Shown: positions 1-12,712 of the stretch, one piece after another | Position numbering within the stretch: position 1 is the first letter of the stretch | Layout of the letters: each line of letters opens with the position of its first letter | DNA from: Cranoglanis bouderius | Taxonomy: Eukaryota; Chordata; Actinopteri; Siluriformes; Cranoglanididae | Reading direction: 5' to 3' | Assembly: GCA_023630585.1 (NCBI GenBank) | Contig: CM042540.1 | Coordinates: forward strand, 19,945,574 to 20,009,573 | DNA: 64,000 nt | The notes under the pieces: model-generated | The model's database searches: none | What the model was told of the DNA's origin: nothing | The model's input: the letters and a program-made list of their open reading frames with translations, nothing else | Position numbers and translations under genes: made by a program

Positions 1-99
1 ATACTCGTTGCCCTAATAAATACTCACACAAAACAGATTCGTAGCATTGGTGTTTTGAAACCCTATTTAGTGCGCTAGTATGCGGTTTGGAGTGTTGCC

Positions 100-591
100 A
101 CTGAAAACATCTCGAGGCGACGCCCACCGGCAGCTGACGCGCGTAAAGCGGCGCGCACACGCAGACGCACACGCGCCCTGGAGAGGAGCTCCGTAACCAT
201 TCACTACTGTTTACGCCTCGTGTGACAGCTGGGCAGCTTTCAGAGCTGTGGACAAAACCGATTTGTTTATACTCGTATTTGTGTTTTGAATCATGTGCAC
301 TGGCTGTGATTGACAGTGCACGCGTCCTGCAGGAATACCGCGTCCTAGAAGTAGCGCATGCATGTTGGGATTTACTCCACTGACGTTTGCCTAAACTTCG
401 TGGCGCGCACCTTGCTCATCCGCGTCCTCTTTCTTTCTTTCTTCCTTTTTTTTTCTGGAAAGGATTAAAGGCTAATATTGGTTTCCAGAAAACAGGAGTC
501 TTTATGTTCGTTCCCACGTATAGCGCGCGCGCTCCAGATGCATGTACTGCTTGACCGGGACAGGAAAGAAGCCGCGGTTGGCACCGGCACC
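100..591 (+). promoter_or_regulatory. CpG-rich 5' region and likely 5'UTR of the LHFPL-family gene
   Basis: This stretch is visibly richer in CpG than almost all of the window, especially at 108-180 and again at 335-440 and 515-590. It lies directly upstream of the first coding exon. A CpG-rich first-exon region is typical of vertebrate promoters, so I infer that transcription starts here. I cannot place the start site and see no convincing TATA box at a fixed distance. A pyrimidine-rich run (426-456) sits just upstream of the exon. Confidence 0.55.
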
Positions 592-828
592 ATGTTCAGC
601 TGTGTGGGCTGCTTCTGGCTGCTGCTGTCCGCCGCGCTCCTTGCGCTCTGCAGCTTCAGCTTCATCTCTCCAGCGTGGATCGTGAAGGAGCAGCAGCACG
701 AGAGGAGCGGCCACTCGGTCAGTTTCGGCCTGCTCTGGCATTGCTCTGAGTCTCTGGATCACATGTACACATGCTACGCGTTTGGCGGCATTGGGAGGTT
801 TGCCGAGATTCCCTCCAGCTCCTGGCAG
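592..828 (+). CDS. LHFPL-family tetraspan protein, coding exon 1 (partial gene)
   Basis: This exon encodes 79 residues beginning MFSCVGCFWLLLSAALLALC. It gives a first transmembrane helix (about residues 5-28), then SPAW, then an extracellular loop with GLLWHC and a second cysteine in YTCYAF, ending at IPSSSWQ. The W-x-C plus second C loop and the IPSxxWQ ending fit the LHFPL family (lipoma HMGIC fusion partner-like, claudin/PMP22 superfamily), whose known members are membrane partners of receptors or channels. The ATG at 592 sits in a strong context (gcaccATGt). An in-frame ATG at 538 has a weak context and would add a non-hydrophobic 18-residue leader. The exon ends at a GTAATG donor (829) in phase 0. 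SPAW and the loop spacing recall LHFPL7/TMEM211 or LHFPL2 more than LHFPL3-5, but I do not assign a symbol. Confidence 0.82.
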
Positions 829-835
829 GTAATGA

Positions 836-960
836 TTAAACTACTACTTTTACTACTTCTACTACTACTTATATCACTATTACAACAACAACAACAACAA
901 CTACTACTACTACTACTACTACTAATAATAATAATAAGAATATCAATAATAATAATCAAA
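836..960 (+). repeat. Interrupted trinucleotide repeat tract (ACT/AAC/AAT)
   Basis: Runs of actact, acaaca and aataat begin 8 bases after the splice donor of exon 1 and continue almost unbroken to 960. Read through, the tract encodes poly-Leu, poly-Gln and poly-Ile, which is an artefact of the repeat and not protein. Confidence 0.9.
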
Positions 961-970
961 AAACACATTC

Positions 971-1128
971 AGTGCTTGGACCCCTAATAACAATAATAAT
1001 AACTTACACCTAAGGGTGGGCATATCTGTACTACTAGTACTACTAATACTTGTACAAGAACTACTACTAATAATAATATTAGTGCTTGGACCCCTAATAA
1101 CAACAACAATAATAACTTACACCTAAGG
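971..1128 (+). repeat. Short direct duplication, two units about 110 bp apart
   Basis: The block starting agtgcttggacccctaataa occurs at 971 and again at 1081. Both copies continue into an aat-rich run and the words aacttacacctaagg. The spacer (about 1015-1080) is again act/aat-rich, so the duplication probably arose within the microsatellite tract. Confidence 0.85.
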
Positions 1129-1158
1129 CTGGGCAATATGGCAAGAAAAAAAAAAAAT

Positions 1159-1432
1159 CATGACGTTTTCCTCGCACCTCCAGGGTTGGGGGTTTGAATC
1201 CCGCCGCCGCCCTGTGTGCGAGGAGTTTGCATGTTCTCCCCATGCTTCAGGGGTTTCCTCCGGGTACACCGGTTTCCTCCCCAAGTCCAAAGACATGTGT
1301 TGTAGGCTGATTGGCATCTCTAAATTGTCCGTACAGGGTGTCCCCTGTCTTGTGCCCTTTTAGTTCCCTGGGATAGGCTCCAGGTTCCCCGTGACCCTGT
1401 GTAGGATAAGCGGTGCAGAAAATGGATGGGTG
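1159..1432 (+). mobile_element. tRNA-derived SINE, 5'-truncated copy
   Basis: This copy contains the B-box-like gtttgaatccc and the conserved body (gtttgcatgttctcc, ggtttcctcc, caaagacatg). The 3' end reads ggataagcggtgcagaaaatggatggg. It matches the fuller copy at 13681-13980 but lacks the A-box end. The (ATGG)n tail is nearly lost. Confidence 0.8.
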
Positions 1433-2589
1433 AACGGATTTAGATCCCTAATGAGCCAACCAATGGCGGCAGTGAGACGACATGTGGAAGAAACCTCAAG
1501 AGAAAAGAATCCATCCTCTTCTGGGTGACACCTGGCAGTGGGAATATAAATCATTACAGTATACAGGTGTAGAAGAGTAAAATCAAACAGTACCAAGTGT
1601 GTTCATTCTGAACAGATTGTGGATAAAGACTCCTGGGGTGAGCACAGAACAGTGTTTATGAATACAGCATCAGCTCTTACATACTGTACAAGTCTAGAGT
1701 ATCCAGGTGAGATTAACGCTGAAACTTGGGCAAAAACTGTTTTTAGGAAGTGCAGATCTTGATAGTGTTCATGTGGGACAGTTTTTAGAGGAACAGAAGG
1801 TGAATCAGAAAGTTTTCACTTTTTAAGATTGTGTTTTGATGGCTTTTCCCTGATTTACTGATTTACCAGCACATTTCTGTGTAATATATCCTGAGCAAAA
1901 GCACCTTATCATTAATCGCTTGTGTAATACTTATATAAAATCAGAAGGAGAGATGAGTCAGGTCGCCACAACACAAGTATTGAGACTAAAGTTGAAACCA
2001 AACCTACAAACCCTATTGACTGTATGTCATCGCTCGTCACTGAGATGGTACCCTCAAGGGTAGATCTTTTGTATCTTTTATATATCATTCACCAGGGAAA
2101 ATGTGTGTTTTGTGCCTTTTAAACTCTTCTAAGAGATATAACTATACCCTAAGGAGTAATAATACCCTGTATACAGTATAGCAGTATACACAGTATACTG
2201 ATACAGTATAGCAGATTGTATGTCTCCTGAGAGTGAAGAATTACACAAAATGAGGGTATTTAACAGGGAAAACGCAAGACCAATACTTATTTTTGGTACA
2301 AAACAACATCTGTTTTAACAATAAGTTACTTCTTAAAGTAAGTAACCACTGACATACTGTATAAAAGCACTGATACCTGACAATATTGGTGATATTAAGA
2401 AAAGTTTATATATCGCGATATTGATATAATATCTTTATATCGGCCAGCCGTAATTGCACCATCTATAAAAAGTGCAATATAAGAGTTACAAATATCCAAA
2501 TAGCTAATAAAGCAGGCACAACAATGCTGTAACAATATAAACTAAAAGTAAAAAGTAAGTGAAAGTCAAGTAAAGAGCTAAATGATGTG
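1433..2589. other. Intron stretch without a recognised gene
   Basis: The stretch is AT-rich, with short direct and inverted words at 2165-2215 (atacagtata repeated). A cgatattgatat motif cluster near 2410-2440 may be the edge of an old DNA transposon. Nothing coding is visible. Confidence 0.6.
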
Positions 2590-3185
2590 ATGCTGTTATA
2601 GGAAAATAAACAATGATGCGGTCGTTTGATGCGGCCCGATGCAAAGCAGTTAGTTACCATCCTGAAGCGCCAACATTTACAAATTGTATTTATTAAAGAA
2701 CATTATTTCATTCTTTTTATCCGTTTATAGTTACAGTTAATGTTGTGGAATGTTCAGAAGACAAGTTCTTGTTATCATTTACATAATAGCAGCTGTAAAC
2801 AGTCGTTCCGTAACTGAGTTAGTAAGACAAAAATAAAAAATAATAATGCAGCTTGTTCTGTCATCAGACTTTCCTGTGGTGAAAAGCTTAAAGGAACAGC
2901 TTTATCTCTTATCTGTTAGAAAGTTCTGACCCTGCAGACTCCTTTCAAAAATGTTCAATAAACGTCTCGTTACAGAAAGTTTCACTTTTTCTTCGCTAAA
3001 TAACACTTAAAAAAAAAAAAAAAATTCATAGCACTATAGAAACAATACTATAGTTACTATAGCAATGATAACGTATTAGTAAGAGCTCATTAACTACTCA
3101 TTAACTACTGTCCGAGCTGCTGTTATAGAAAAACCTTCGGACCAGTCTGAATTGAGAATTTAACAGTGTTGTGGTATAACAATAA
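2590..3185 (+). mobile_element. Dispersed non-autonomous repeat (family R1), nearly full copy
   Basis: This is the most complete copy of a family seen at least eight times in the window. Landmarks in order are gctgttataggaaaataa, ttattaaagaa, ttaatgttgtggaa, cagctgtaaacagtcgtt, cttaaaggaacagctttat, atgttcaataaac, ctatagaaacaata and gtgttgtggtataac. It has no coding capacity, so it looks like a MITE. I cannot name the superfamily from the sequence. Confidence 0.7.
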
Positions 3186-4387
3186 TCATTTCAAAAACAA
3201 CAATATGAATAGAGGCTAATATAAAAAGATAAAATGATCTGGCAAACATTTAGAGGCTTCCAAGTGGTTTGGAGATCCAGCATGTGGTGCAATGTGGGGT
3301 GCCAATGAATATTCATTAACGTTTTATGGTGATATTTTTTTTACCACTTGTATGATACTTCTGCAGTTTCTCTACAGACTTATTATGCTAATATCTTGTT
3401 GGCAGATGGAGAAAGTTTTTAAATAATATATAGAAATGTCATATTCTGTGCCACATCCCATAAAAAGATTTGTTAAAGATTAACCCTCTTTTAACTCAGT
3501 AAATTCAGCTCAGAACTGAATCAGATGTGTGAAAGGAGGTAAAATGATAAACTCTGCACTGCCAGACTAGAGTCTAAACTGGTGATACATTATTAAGATG
3601 TGTAATGTCCTAAAATGGATAATTAGTTGCAAGTATTGGTCCTGTCAGTCATTTGGGAATAGTTACCATGAAACATACTTAAAAAAACAAAACAAAAACA
3701 AACTAGTTTCACAGTGCAACTGGATGGATGTAACAGTAAGTGGTTTGTCAGTTTTGGCCAGAAGAGTCAATATGCGCATCTCATTTTTCCTTGAATGTGG
3801 GGAGGTTGGCGTTTTTGTTGGTGTTAGAAATGATTCTCTGTTGCTCTTAGTGGTTTGTTGAGGAAACACACTGATTTCGTGTGGAAAGTGTGACGGTAGT
3901 GTGTGGGTTGCTTGTCTTCTGAGTTGAGTTTGTGGAAGAAAGTGGCTTCCTGGCTGTGTGGGAATTGTGTGGCAATCGTTTCAGCTCCTCCCGGCCCTTG
4001 TTTCATCCAGCTTCTTCTTTGGCCAGTCATCCTCTCTGCCCTGAGGACAATTCTCCAAAGTCTGTTCACCATACAGGAATGAAAGCGGTGAAGATGGTTT
4101 TAGTGGTGGAGATTGAGCCTGAGATCATATTACACTAGTTGAGAATTGGCTATAACATTTTATTTTATTTTATTAGTTTTTAAATCTTGTAATGGTAGAG
4201 CACCATCAGACATCTCTGAATTCTTGTTCCAATAAACTGTTCCAAGTTGCGTCTTAAGATCATCTAGCGCTAGCCTTGTCCACATTCCACATTTGAAACA
4301 TAAAATGTTGAACACTGCTCTTTTGTTTTTATGCACCAAAGATCTAGAACACATTTCCAATGAACATTTGCTTGGTTTCATCTATTA

Positions 4388-4427
<40 letters not shown>

Positions 4428-7400
4428 ATGCTAAGAATGTAGTTTTTAACTAGCTTGTTGTCATGAATTCCCCTCTCAGCATGCGGTGTGTTTCCCAGAG
4501 CAACGAATAGTCCTCTTGTTTGTTTGGTTTTGAGTTCATGTCATGTGCATTTGTTTTTTGTTATAGCCTTGTGGCTTTGTTTTGGTTTCAGTCCTGTTTT
4601 CGGCTTGTTACCCAAATGTGTGCACCTGTTCCATGTTAAGCCCTTAATTAGTTTGTCCATTTACACCCTGCTGTTTCTGTGTTTCATTTTTTTCTGTCTC
4701 CATGTTTTCTGCTTTGATCCATGTTACGGACATTGATAATGGTCTTCACGTTGCCCATAATGAACACTATTGCATTTTTTTTTAACACACTTTCATTATA
4801 TATTTTTAGATTTCTTACTGTTATTTTCTTTTTTCTGTCACTGCAATTGTTGTTTCTGTAAACAACTTCTTTTGCTTCTTCTTCTTATCATTATTGGAAG
4901 ACAAAAGATGGTCAGTCTGCTCTGTTACTCCAGTTGACTGGTATATGCAATAATGGATTCACTTTATTGCTAAACATCTCTCAGGCTTTGTCTGCTCTTA
5001 ATTTACTCTCTCTGTGACTTAACAACAACAAAGTGGCGACCCAGTGGTGATTTGCCCAGTGATTTGCCACAAAGCTGAAAGAGCTACTATATTATACTGT
5101 ACTTCCTCAATATCACAGACAGTTGTGGCTGCAGGAACGAAGCCAGCAGCCTGGAGGAACATATTTTGTTGTCGATTACTTTGTTTACAAGCTATGAGGG
5201 CAGTCTTTAAAAAAAAATTTTTTGTAATGCTGCAGGATATACGGACTCCTGCGCCAGTTTAAATTCCTCTGTGTCTGTGTTTTGGGGGTTGACATTTGAC
5301 GGATTCTATTTTAAAATCCTATTGAAAGAAATACATCAAAAAAAAACCCCACATCCGTAATGTAGTTAATGGGTACATTTTTTTGCAGTCTGCATCCCCA
5401 GCTGAAGCCCACCTCAGCTCTTGGAAATAATGTGAAATGTGTTAGGATTATTTCTGCGCCCTATTTTAAATTTGAAGCAAACATTTCGACAAAAATGTCA
5501 AATTCATTTTAATACACTGTGAAAGTTGTCAAACTGTCAAATACACTGTTAAACTTTTCCTACACTCAGCAAACATTTAAATGCAGCTTGCATCCCTTTC
5601 CTTGTCGTAGGCTGAGGACATCTGTAGGAGTGCACACATATTTTTGGCACTAAGGAGGTGTTTCAAATGGGTCTTCATGGCTTTGTTTGCATTGTTCAAG
5701 CTCTTTCAGCATTAAAAGAGTTTTAAATAGCATTTCAGTCACTGAAATCATGATCAGTGACTGAATCACAATTTCATAGCGATCACTTAAGTAAGGACTA
5801 ATTACCCTTTGAGGCATTCTGGTATAGGGTGAAAACACTGCAAAGGCTATTTCTTTAGGTGCCACAGGCAAGACCTATAATATTCACTTGCCTAGTGCCT
5901 CATAGTACACATTAGTAATTTAGTTTTTCATCTGTATTAGATCTAATTGTATTTATAATAGCTTTTAAAAGATGCACTCATTTACTGCGACTAAGGAGCA
6001 TTAATATAGATTTGTACTGCTTATGTGAAGTAAAAAGTTGTTTTTCTTTCATTTAAAATGATGAAGTGCTGTAAAACTACTTTGTTTGTTAACAAGTGTG
6101 ATAAATAATTGCCTGGTTTCCTGTAGAGCCACTTTGTGATTTTATAGCGCTATACAAATAAAATTAAATTGAATTAAGCATTGAGCAAAGCAGACATGAT
6201 TATTTTATTTATTTTTTTCCTTATTGTGCAGCCCTAGATGGGGTCTAGATCTACTTAGGAATCATTTTAGGCTCAATCCCTGACCGACTTGTGTTTTTAA
6301 TACTTATTTATCATCAGACTTTCTTATTGGCATTTTCTAGGGCTTTGGGACAAAGGGATGGAGGCAAATAGACCTTCATGGTGCAGGTTTGCAACATCTG
6401 TGAAGTGTCTAGGGGTTGAACCTGAAGCCAACATTAGCATCCATGGTAGTCAGCCATGGACAGAATGAGAAATAATACTATAGCCCTCTGAAATGGTTGT
6501 TAAATGTGTCAAGACTGAGGAATATAGTTTATGTACAGAATGTTGCTGTTGCTTGTGTCTAGTGCACTTAATACAAAATAAGTTTGTAATACTAACACTA
6601 ATAAGTATAGTAAATAATAAGTAAGTAATAAGTACTTAGTACTAAATGCCTTGTGTACATACAGTACTAACAATTAAACGCTTTAACGGGTGGAATAAAT
6701 AAACACACAAACTACACCTTTTATGATTCCACTGGCTGTCTGCTTTTCAACATCCTCGTCTACCAGTTGGAGTTATTTTACATAGCTGTCAATACTTAAA
6801 TAGGCTTTTTCCATTTAAGTCTCTGCCACAGAAAGCAGCTTCGTTCTTAGCCCTCTCCATGGCATAAAAGCACTTTCTCCACTCAGAAAGCACCAGTAAC
6901 CTCAGGAGTTATGACTTATGCATGAAGGCAAAAAAAAAAAAGGAAATTAACATTTGAAAGGCGTTATTAATAAATTGCAGCGCCATTCTTTTTGATTTGG
7001 TGGCATTTATTTTCAAGACTGGATGAAGTGATGTTTGATGCTTTGGTCTTGCACGACTATAAGGAAAAGGACGAATTGGGTCGGAGAAATCATTCTGATA
7101 TACAGTGATATTTTTGCATGCATAGCTGAGTGTGCTTGGCAGTTAGTGCTGGGATGCTAGTGCATTACTTATTAATGTGCATTGTTAGCATGGTGGAGTG
7201 AGATCTTCAATCTGTTTGATGTGGTTTTATTATTGAATCCAAAAGTGAAATTTCACATAAGGTGCCATTGTTGTAAATTGATTTCTAATAAATGAGGTGC
7301 AAGATGAGCGTAGTCCTTTCGTCTGAAAGCCTAAAACATTTTGTTCATTGGTTTGGTTTAAACATTTCTTAAGGCTTTGCGCTGGATCTGGGTTGCAAGA

Positions 7401-7736
7401 CTGTCAGTCCTGTACCAGCAAGGGATAAATATGTTGTCTTGATGCTATCATCAGTCCTTTCTCTATACCACTAGACATTGTCCTTATGGAAGACCCCTCC
7501 CAAAACTAAAAAAATGCATAAATGAATGAAATCAGATGAAAATTTTTGATTTAGATTTGACTTTTGCACAGATGTTGCTTCCCTTTGGTCTATGCAATGC
7601 CGCCGACCACCTACTCCACCAAAAGCCATTAATAAAGGTGAGGGGCCATTAATTTTTCATCAGGCTTGCTTTACGCCCTTCTGACACGACTCATTGGTGT
7701 GCAGATTATTCCAGTGATGCTCCTGACTCCCTGCAT

Positions 7737-7737
<1 letters not shown>
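3186..7737. other. Intron stretch, mostly unique and AT-rich
   Basis: I see no exon, RNA gene or complete transposon. It holds a T-run of about 33 at 4390-4423. At 6110-6180 a short tail (agcgctatacaaataaaatta, then aattgaatt) resembles the 3' end of fish non-LTR LINEs. The open frames here, all under 90 codons, have no recognisable domain. Confidence 0.55.

Positions 7738-7805
<68 letters not shown>
7738..7805 (+). repeat. (CA)n microsatellite, about 33 units
   Basis: An uninterrupted dinucleotide run, directly readable in the sequence. Confidence 0.97.
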
Positions 7806-7807
<2 letters not shown>

Positions 7808-8659
7808 TCTGTTCCACAGTAATACCAGAGCATTGTGTCTTTGTGAAGATGACGGATGATCTGGACAGATTTCATATGTTGAGACTCAGGTGGCTTAAGC
7901 TCACTTATAATAGCTCAGCAGACCCTCTGCCAGGGGTGTTAGACAGGCAGGAAGTGGGCACATGTGGTCAACAACAAGCTTAGTGGACCAACTAAGATGG
8001 ATTGGGATAGACAGGATTGGAAATTGGTGACCATTTCACATTCATGTGGTCCTTTGTAGCTCAAGTGAAGTTTCAGAGACAACTGAACTATTTGAACACC
8101 AAAGGGATCATAGGTGACATTTGGGTATGGAAATTGCCATAAACTAGCAACTGGAAACATCTGAGCCAGATGTGCATTAAGTCTAAAATCAGACTTCCTA
8201 AGCTCAAAGTATTTACTAAATAAATATTCACCATTTGTGGCATACAAAATGAAAGTGCACACATATACAAGTTTTCAGGATTTTAGAATATACTATGGCA
8301 TGAATGGTAGAGTAGGATAGTTTAATAAATTGATAGCCAGTATATCAAAAGTTTGGAGGTGAGAGTTTTGACCATAATTCCCACCTTCTGACTGGGAAAA
8401 ACCATTTGCGTCAACAACCACATGGGAATTATGAGCAGAAATTTGAGAGCTTTCAGATATTTCTCCAACAAATATACAAGTGAGGCAACTAACTATATAA
8501 ACATGCCATGAGTCATTGTAAATAAAGCCTCAAAATTAGTTTACATTTAAGTTTACAATGAATTACAACATATAAATGGCAGATTCATTATATTTATGAT
8601 CAGGAAGAGTTTTAACATGAATACATCTATATGTTAATGGTAGGTAATGTTAGATAAAC

Positions 8660-8820
8660 CCAAAAAGGGTGACATGGTGGCATTGCATTGTTGTCTCACA
8701 GCTCCAGGGTCCCCAGTTTGATCCTGAACTTGGGTTACTTGGGTCTGTGGGGGGTTTAGGATAATCTCTCCATGCCCATGTGGGTTTCCTCTGGGGTCAG
8801 TGGTTTCCTCCCAAAACAAA
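8660..8820 (+). mobile_element. SINE-like fragment of a second family
   Basis: Words such as tgttgtctcacagctccagggtcc, cagtttgatcctg, ccatgcccatgtgggtttcctctgg and tggtttcctccc match the general layout of fish tRNA-derived SINEs. The wording differs from the main SINE of the window. The copy is truncated and followed by an A/C-rich run. Confidence 0.6.
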
Positions 8821-8829
8821 ACAAAACAA

Positions 8830-11800
8830 AAACCAATCAGGACAAGGAAGCATCTTTATTCATTTTAAGCTTCAGCTAATTTCTACCAAAACCTCTGACT
8901 GTACCTATAATCCCCATTCCTAAGCAAGATTTTAAAAAAGAATATTTTGATTGGATTTAAAATATAATTTTATGTAAACAGCCACTGGGTCAGGACACTG
9001 CCCCTCCCTGCCAGTAATGCGTGTAGTCTCCAGAATACTTGCGCTACTTCTAACTATTACTTCCTGTTACTTCCTGGTTTTATAGCATACAAGGAATCCA
9101 TGTTTATTTCCTCACTGCAAAGTCTTGCCATTTCCCAGATTTGAGCCTTCCCCAAGTTCTGAGCCATAATATAGCTGACTACTTTGATATGTTATGAACC
9201 CTTGCTGTTTATTGGAATGTTCTTTGGACAAACAACAAAAGACATTAGACAAAACAAAACGAGGTCAAAGGGTAATTTGACAATGTTTACTAGTACTGAG
9301 TGTTTTGACCAATGCCTGTCTTATCGTTTGGTGTTTTGTATCACTCAGATCCTTGCTTTGGATCCTCTGAGTCTCATATGTTACACTAATAAAGACATAT
9401 TAGCATTATTAAAAATCAGATCTGCCAACTAGTATTCATTAAGGTTCATTCTTTATTAACAATGTTAACATTTGTGGCTGAAGTATTTAATTAAAGCTGC
9501 TATTCCAAGAAGCATGCAAATGTTGGAAAGGCTATATTTGCCCAATAGTTATAGATTTCTCATATTTCTTGTATCGCTTTGAAGCAGTAATCAGTAATCT
9601 GAGTGAATTCAGTCTAGCAGACATTATAGTTGTATTATAATCACTCTGGCCATTGTCCTGGTTTCCTACTGGGTATCAGTGTTCTACTTTAGACTTGACT
9701 GCTATTCATCTGAACTGCTATAAAAAATACTGAGTTGTTAACAGTGTATGTGATTACACAACGACGTGGTGACCCCAGAGCATGCTGGGTAGCACTCAGG
9801 CACGTCCATCCGGTACCATATGTGTATCCTTGTGTTCTCATGTGAATAGGATTGGGCCAGAAACCAAGTTGTTTGTGATTGGAAAAACGCACCTGCTTAA
9901 TGTAGCTGCCTAAGTCCTCGTCTGTTGTTAGTCTCTTAGCGAAAATGGCAGACTCACAATACAGGGTGGGGCGTAGTGTAGAGTGGAAATCATTCAAGTA
10001 CAATAGGTTCCCTAAGAACATGCATGCCTACGTGTGGTGCCAAGACAAAATTATTGCATTTTGAACACATTATTGCATTTTTATACTGACGTAGATGAGA
10101 CTCAAGGACACTTCAAATTAGAGACAAAATGAAATGTAAAATATTTGACACTCTCTGTGTGAATTGTGTACGTGACAGGAAGTAAAAGAAGAAATAAGAA
10201 TTTCTGGACCATTCGGAACACTCTGGAATTTCTCTTTCTTACTCTGTCTCCGTTCTTCTTTCTTTCTTCGTTTTGTCTCAGGACTTTGACTATTTGGGAT
10301 GCTGGGAGGTATGTGGTATCTCAAGGAGGCAGCTGTCACTTCCTCTATCTAAGCCTTTTAGGGGTTTTGCTTATGGAACCAGGCTATAATTTGTCCACTC
10401 TCTCCTTCAAGCTCTCGCTTATTCTCTGAAGACATTATATAGGTCATAAGGTTGAGCAGTACACAATGCTTGGACCCCTTTTGCACTTATACATGTGATG
10501 AATAGGCTTGTGGATCGAAGCCACTCATGGCACAAAGCTTTTTTTTTTTTTTTTTTTCCTCAGGTAGATTTATAGCCTTTGAGTTGGAGATCTGCAGACT
10601 CTCTCTCGCCACACAATTTCATTCCCTTTAGTAATGTGTGCTGAATAGGATATATGTGCCTGATAGGCTAATGGAAACCCTCCACTGTTAACACATGATG
10701 GAGGGTGGGTGGTACGCAGTGTGGTTCAGCCGTTTGCCCTGGGGATGGGGATTACTCAGAACGAGAGAGGGAATTTGAAGGAAACAAAGTCTGACCTGAT
10801 TCCTGTTGTCAGATCTTTTTTTGTTTGGATGGAGACCTTGCATGAAGTGATGATGACTATGGGTGATGGCTATGATGTGAGCATAATCAGGGCTTAATGT
10901 GGAATTTGGAAAGTGGTGGAACTGCAGTGATCAGTGAGTTGACTTGCATTAATGTTAACATAGAGTTATCCTATGTAAATTATATTTTGGCAAGCTAACA
11001 TTAGCCAAATCAGTTGAGACATATTGATTGGGATAACACGGAGTGCAAATTACATGTTGCAATAGAATACTGTTTGTGTTTATTTGCCAGGGTTTCAACT
11101 AATAGCTAGCAGTTTTTCACGTGTCTAGAATTGAATCTGATTTTACGAGATCAGATTACACCATGGATTAGCTAGCTAGCTAACCTAATCACCAAGCCAA
11201 CAGGCTAGCTACAGGGACAAAATGAAAGGTACGATCACATATCATTACAAGTTTGGTTAGATTAACATGAACAGCTAACTCAAAATCACTTCAAATCAAG
11301 TTTATTTTAATTGTGCAACGTTTATGCTAAATGGAAGACGTCTGTTAAAGATGAAACATGATTGGCTCATACCTTTTCCTGTGAAACATGACTGGATATT
11401 TCTGTGATGCAGTGACTGAGAGTTTGTTTACTGCTGTCCATCACGCTGCAAGAACAAACAGAAAACTCACATTTGTACCCTCTTCAAACTAAGGGTACCA
11501 GAATGCCGCTCCGGATCATTCCAGCTCACTTGAACGTAATTAACATGGATGTCTGCCGGGCGTGAAAACAAAATGAACATAAGGAGCAGAAAAGGAAACT
11601 GCAGGTACGAAAGTTCGGCAGATGGATGCATCCAAAACTTCAATTACAGAGCGCACCAGCAGAATGAATGCTTAAGCAAGAAGGATAAGGCCTAATATTT
11701 TATAGAACATTTTTTGACAGCTCGCCTTGTGGGAAATCAGGTCACAGTGGCCTCCACCAAGAGATGCTGCCTCTGTCGGCCGCCTTCTGAAGCAGGCTTT

Positions 11801-12404
11801 CCCACTGGCATTCACAAGCAGTGGGTTCTTAATTGAAAAGCGGGATTAGGAATGCAGATAGTGGGCCATTGCAGTGCCAGCGAGAGGACATCAGGACACC
11901 AAGGGAGTGAGTTTGTTTTTCTGCAGCTCATCTCCATCAGTTTTAATGAATCGTTTTCTGGCAGTGCATTTATGTCAGTAATATGTAACTTTTATGAGAA
12001 TGGCTTCGGAGCCCATAGGGAGAAGTAGGGCAGTGGAGGGAGCTCATCCGTATCCTTGTATTTCCCATAGCAATTCTGGACGTTGTTGTAATCCGTAATC
12101 TCATTTTAAACTCACTGCCGGCATTTGTGAGATGGATGAATGGACAGAAGTACATACATAACAAAAAGAAAAGTGCTTATGCTGTTTTACCATGAACCTC
12201 AGGAGATTGAAGACAAATATCAGCCTGCCATTGATACAATTAAATCATATAGGCGTCAAAACCAAAGGGCACTGTGCCATAATCTTGATATCATCAGATG
12301 CAGAATTGGATATTTTACCGAATGTTTGCTTCCCTCATGAAATCCATGTAATAATATACAACAATTAACTTGATCATACAATACAATTAACTCTACTATC
12401 AATA
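8830..12404. other. Intron stretch without a recognised gene
   Basis: I see only short simple runs (for example a T-run at 10541-10558) and a cluster of gctagc words near 11170-11215. The frames present are short and carry no domain I recognise. Confidence 0.5.
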
Positions 12405-12405
12405 C

Positions 12406-12712
12406 CCCTTATTCTACACAGGGTCACAGGGCACCTGGAGCCTATCCTAGGGAACTCCGGGCACAAGGCAGGGGACACCCTGGACAGGGTGCCAACTCAT
12501 CGCAGACGCACACTAAGGACAATTTAGAAGTGCCAATCAGCATATCTTTGGACTGGGGGAGGAAAATGGAGTACTCGGGGGGGAAACGCCCAAAGGACGG
12601 GGAGAGCATGCACACACAACTCCACACACACAGGGCAGAGGCAGGATTTGAACCCCCAACCCTGGAGGTGTGAGGCAAACATGCCAACCACTAAGCCATC
12701 ATGCCTCCTTAT
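12406..12712 (-). mobile_element. tRNA-derived SINE, minus-strand copy
   Basis: Reading the minus strand gives the A-box region ggcttagtggttggcatg, the B-box ggttcaaatcc and the shared body with ggtttcctcccc. It ends in tgaccctgtgtagaataagg. The terminal (ATGG)n repeat is missing, so the 3' end is truncated. Confidence 0.82.

Noticed and set aside
478..987. A 169-codon reading from 478 through exon 1 into the repeats as a single-exon gene
   Set aside because: After 828 the reading is poly-Leu/Gln/Ile from microsatellite sequence. A GT donor lies at the point where LHFPL similarity ends, and exon 2 continues the protein.
1127..2450. Possible DNA transposon between ggctgggcaatatgg and tatatcggccagcc
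   Set aside because: The ends are only loosely inverted, no target duplication was found, and the SINE and unrelated sequence inside blur the picture.
11160..11215. Cluster of gctagc words as a regulatory site
   Set aside because: gctagc-type words are also frequent at 17310 and 51590-52200, so this is a compositional habit of the region rather than a site.
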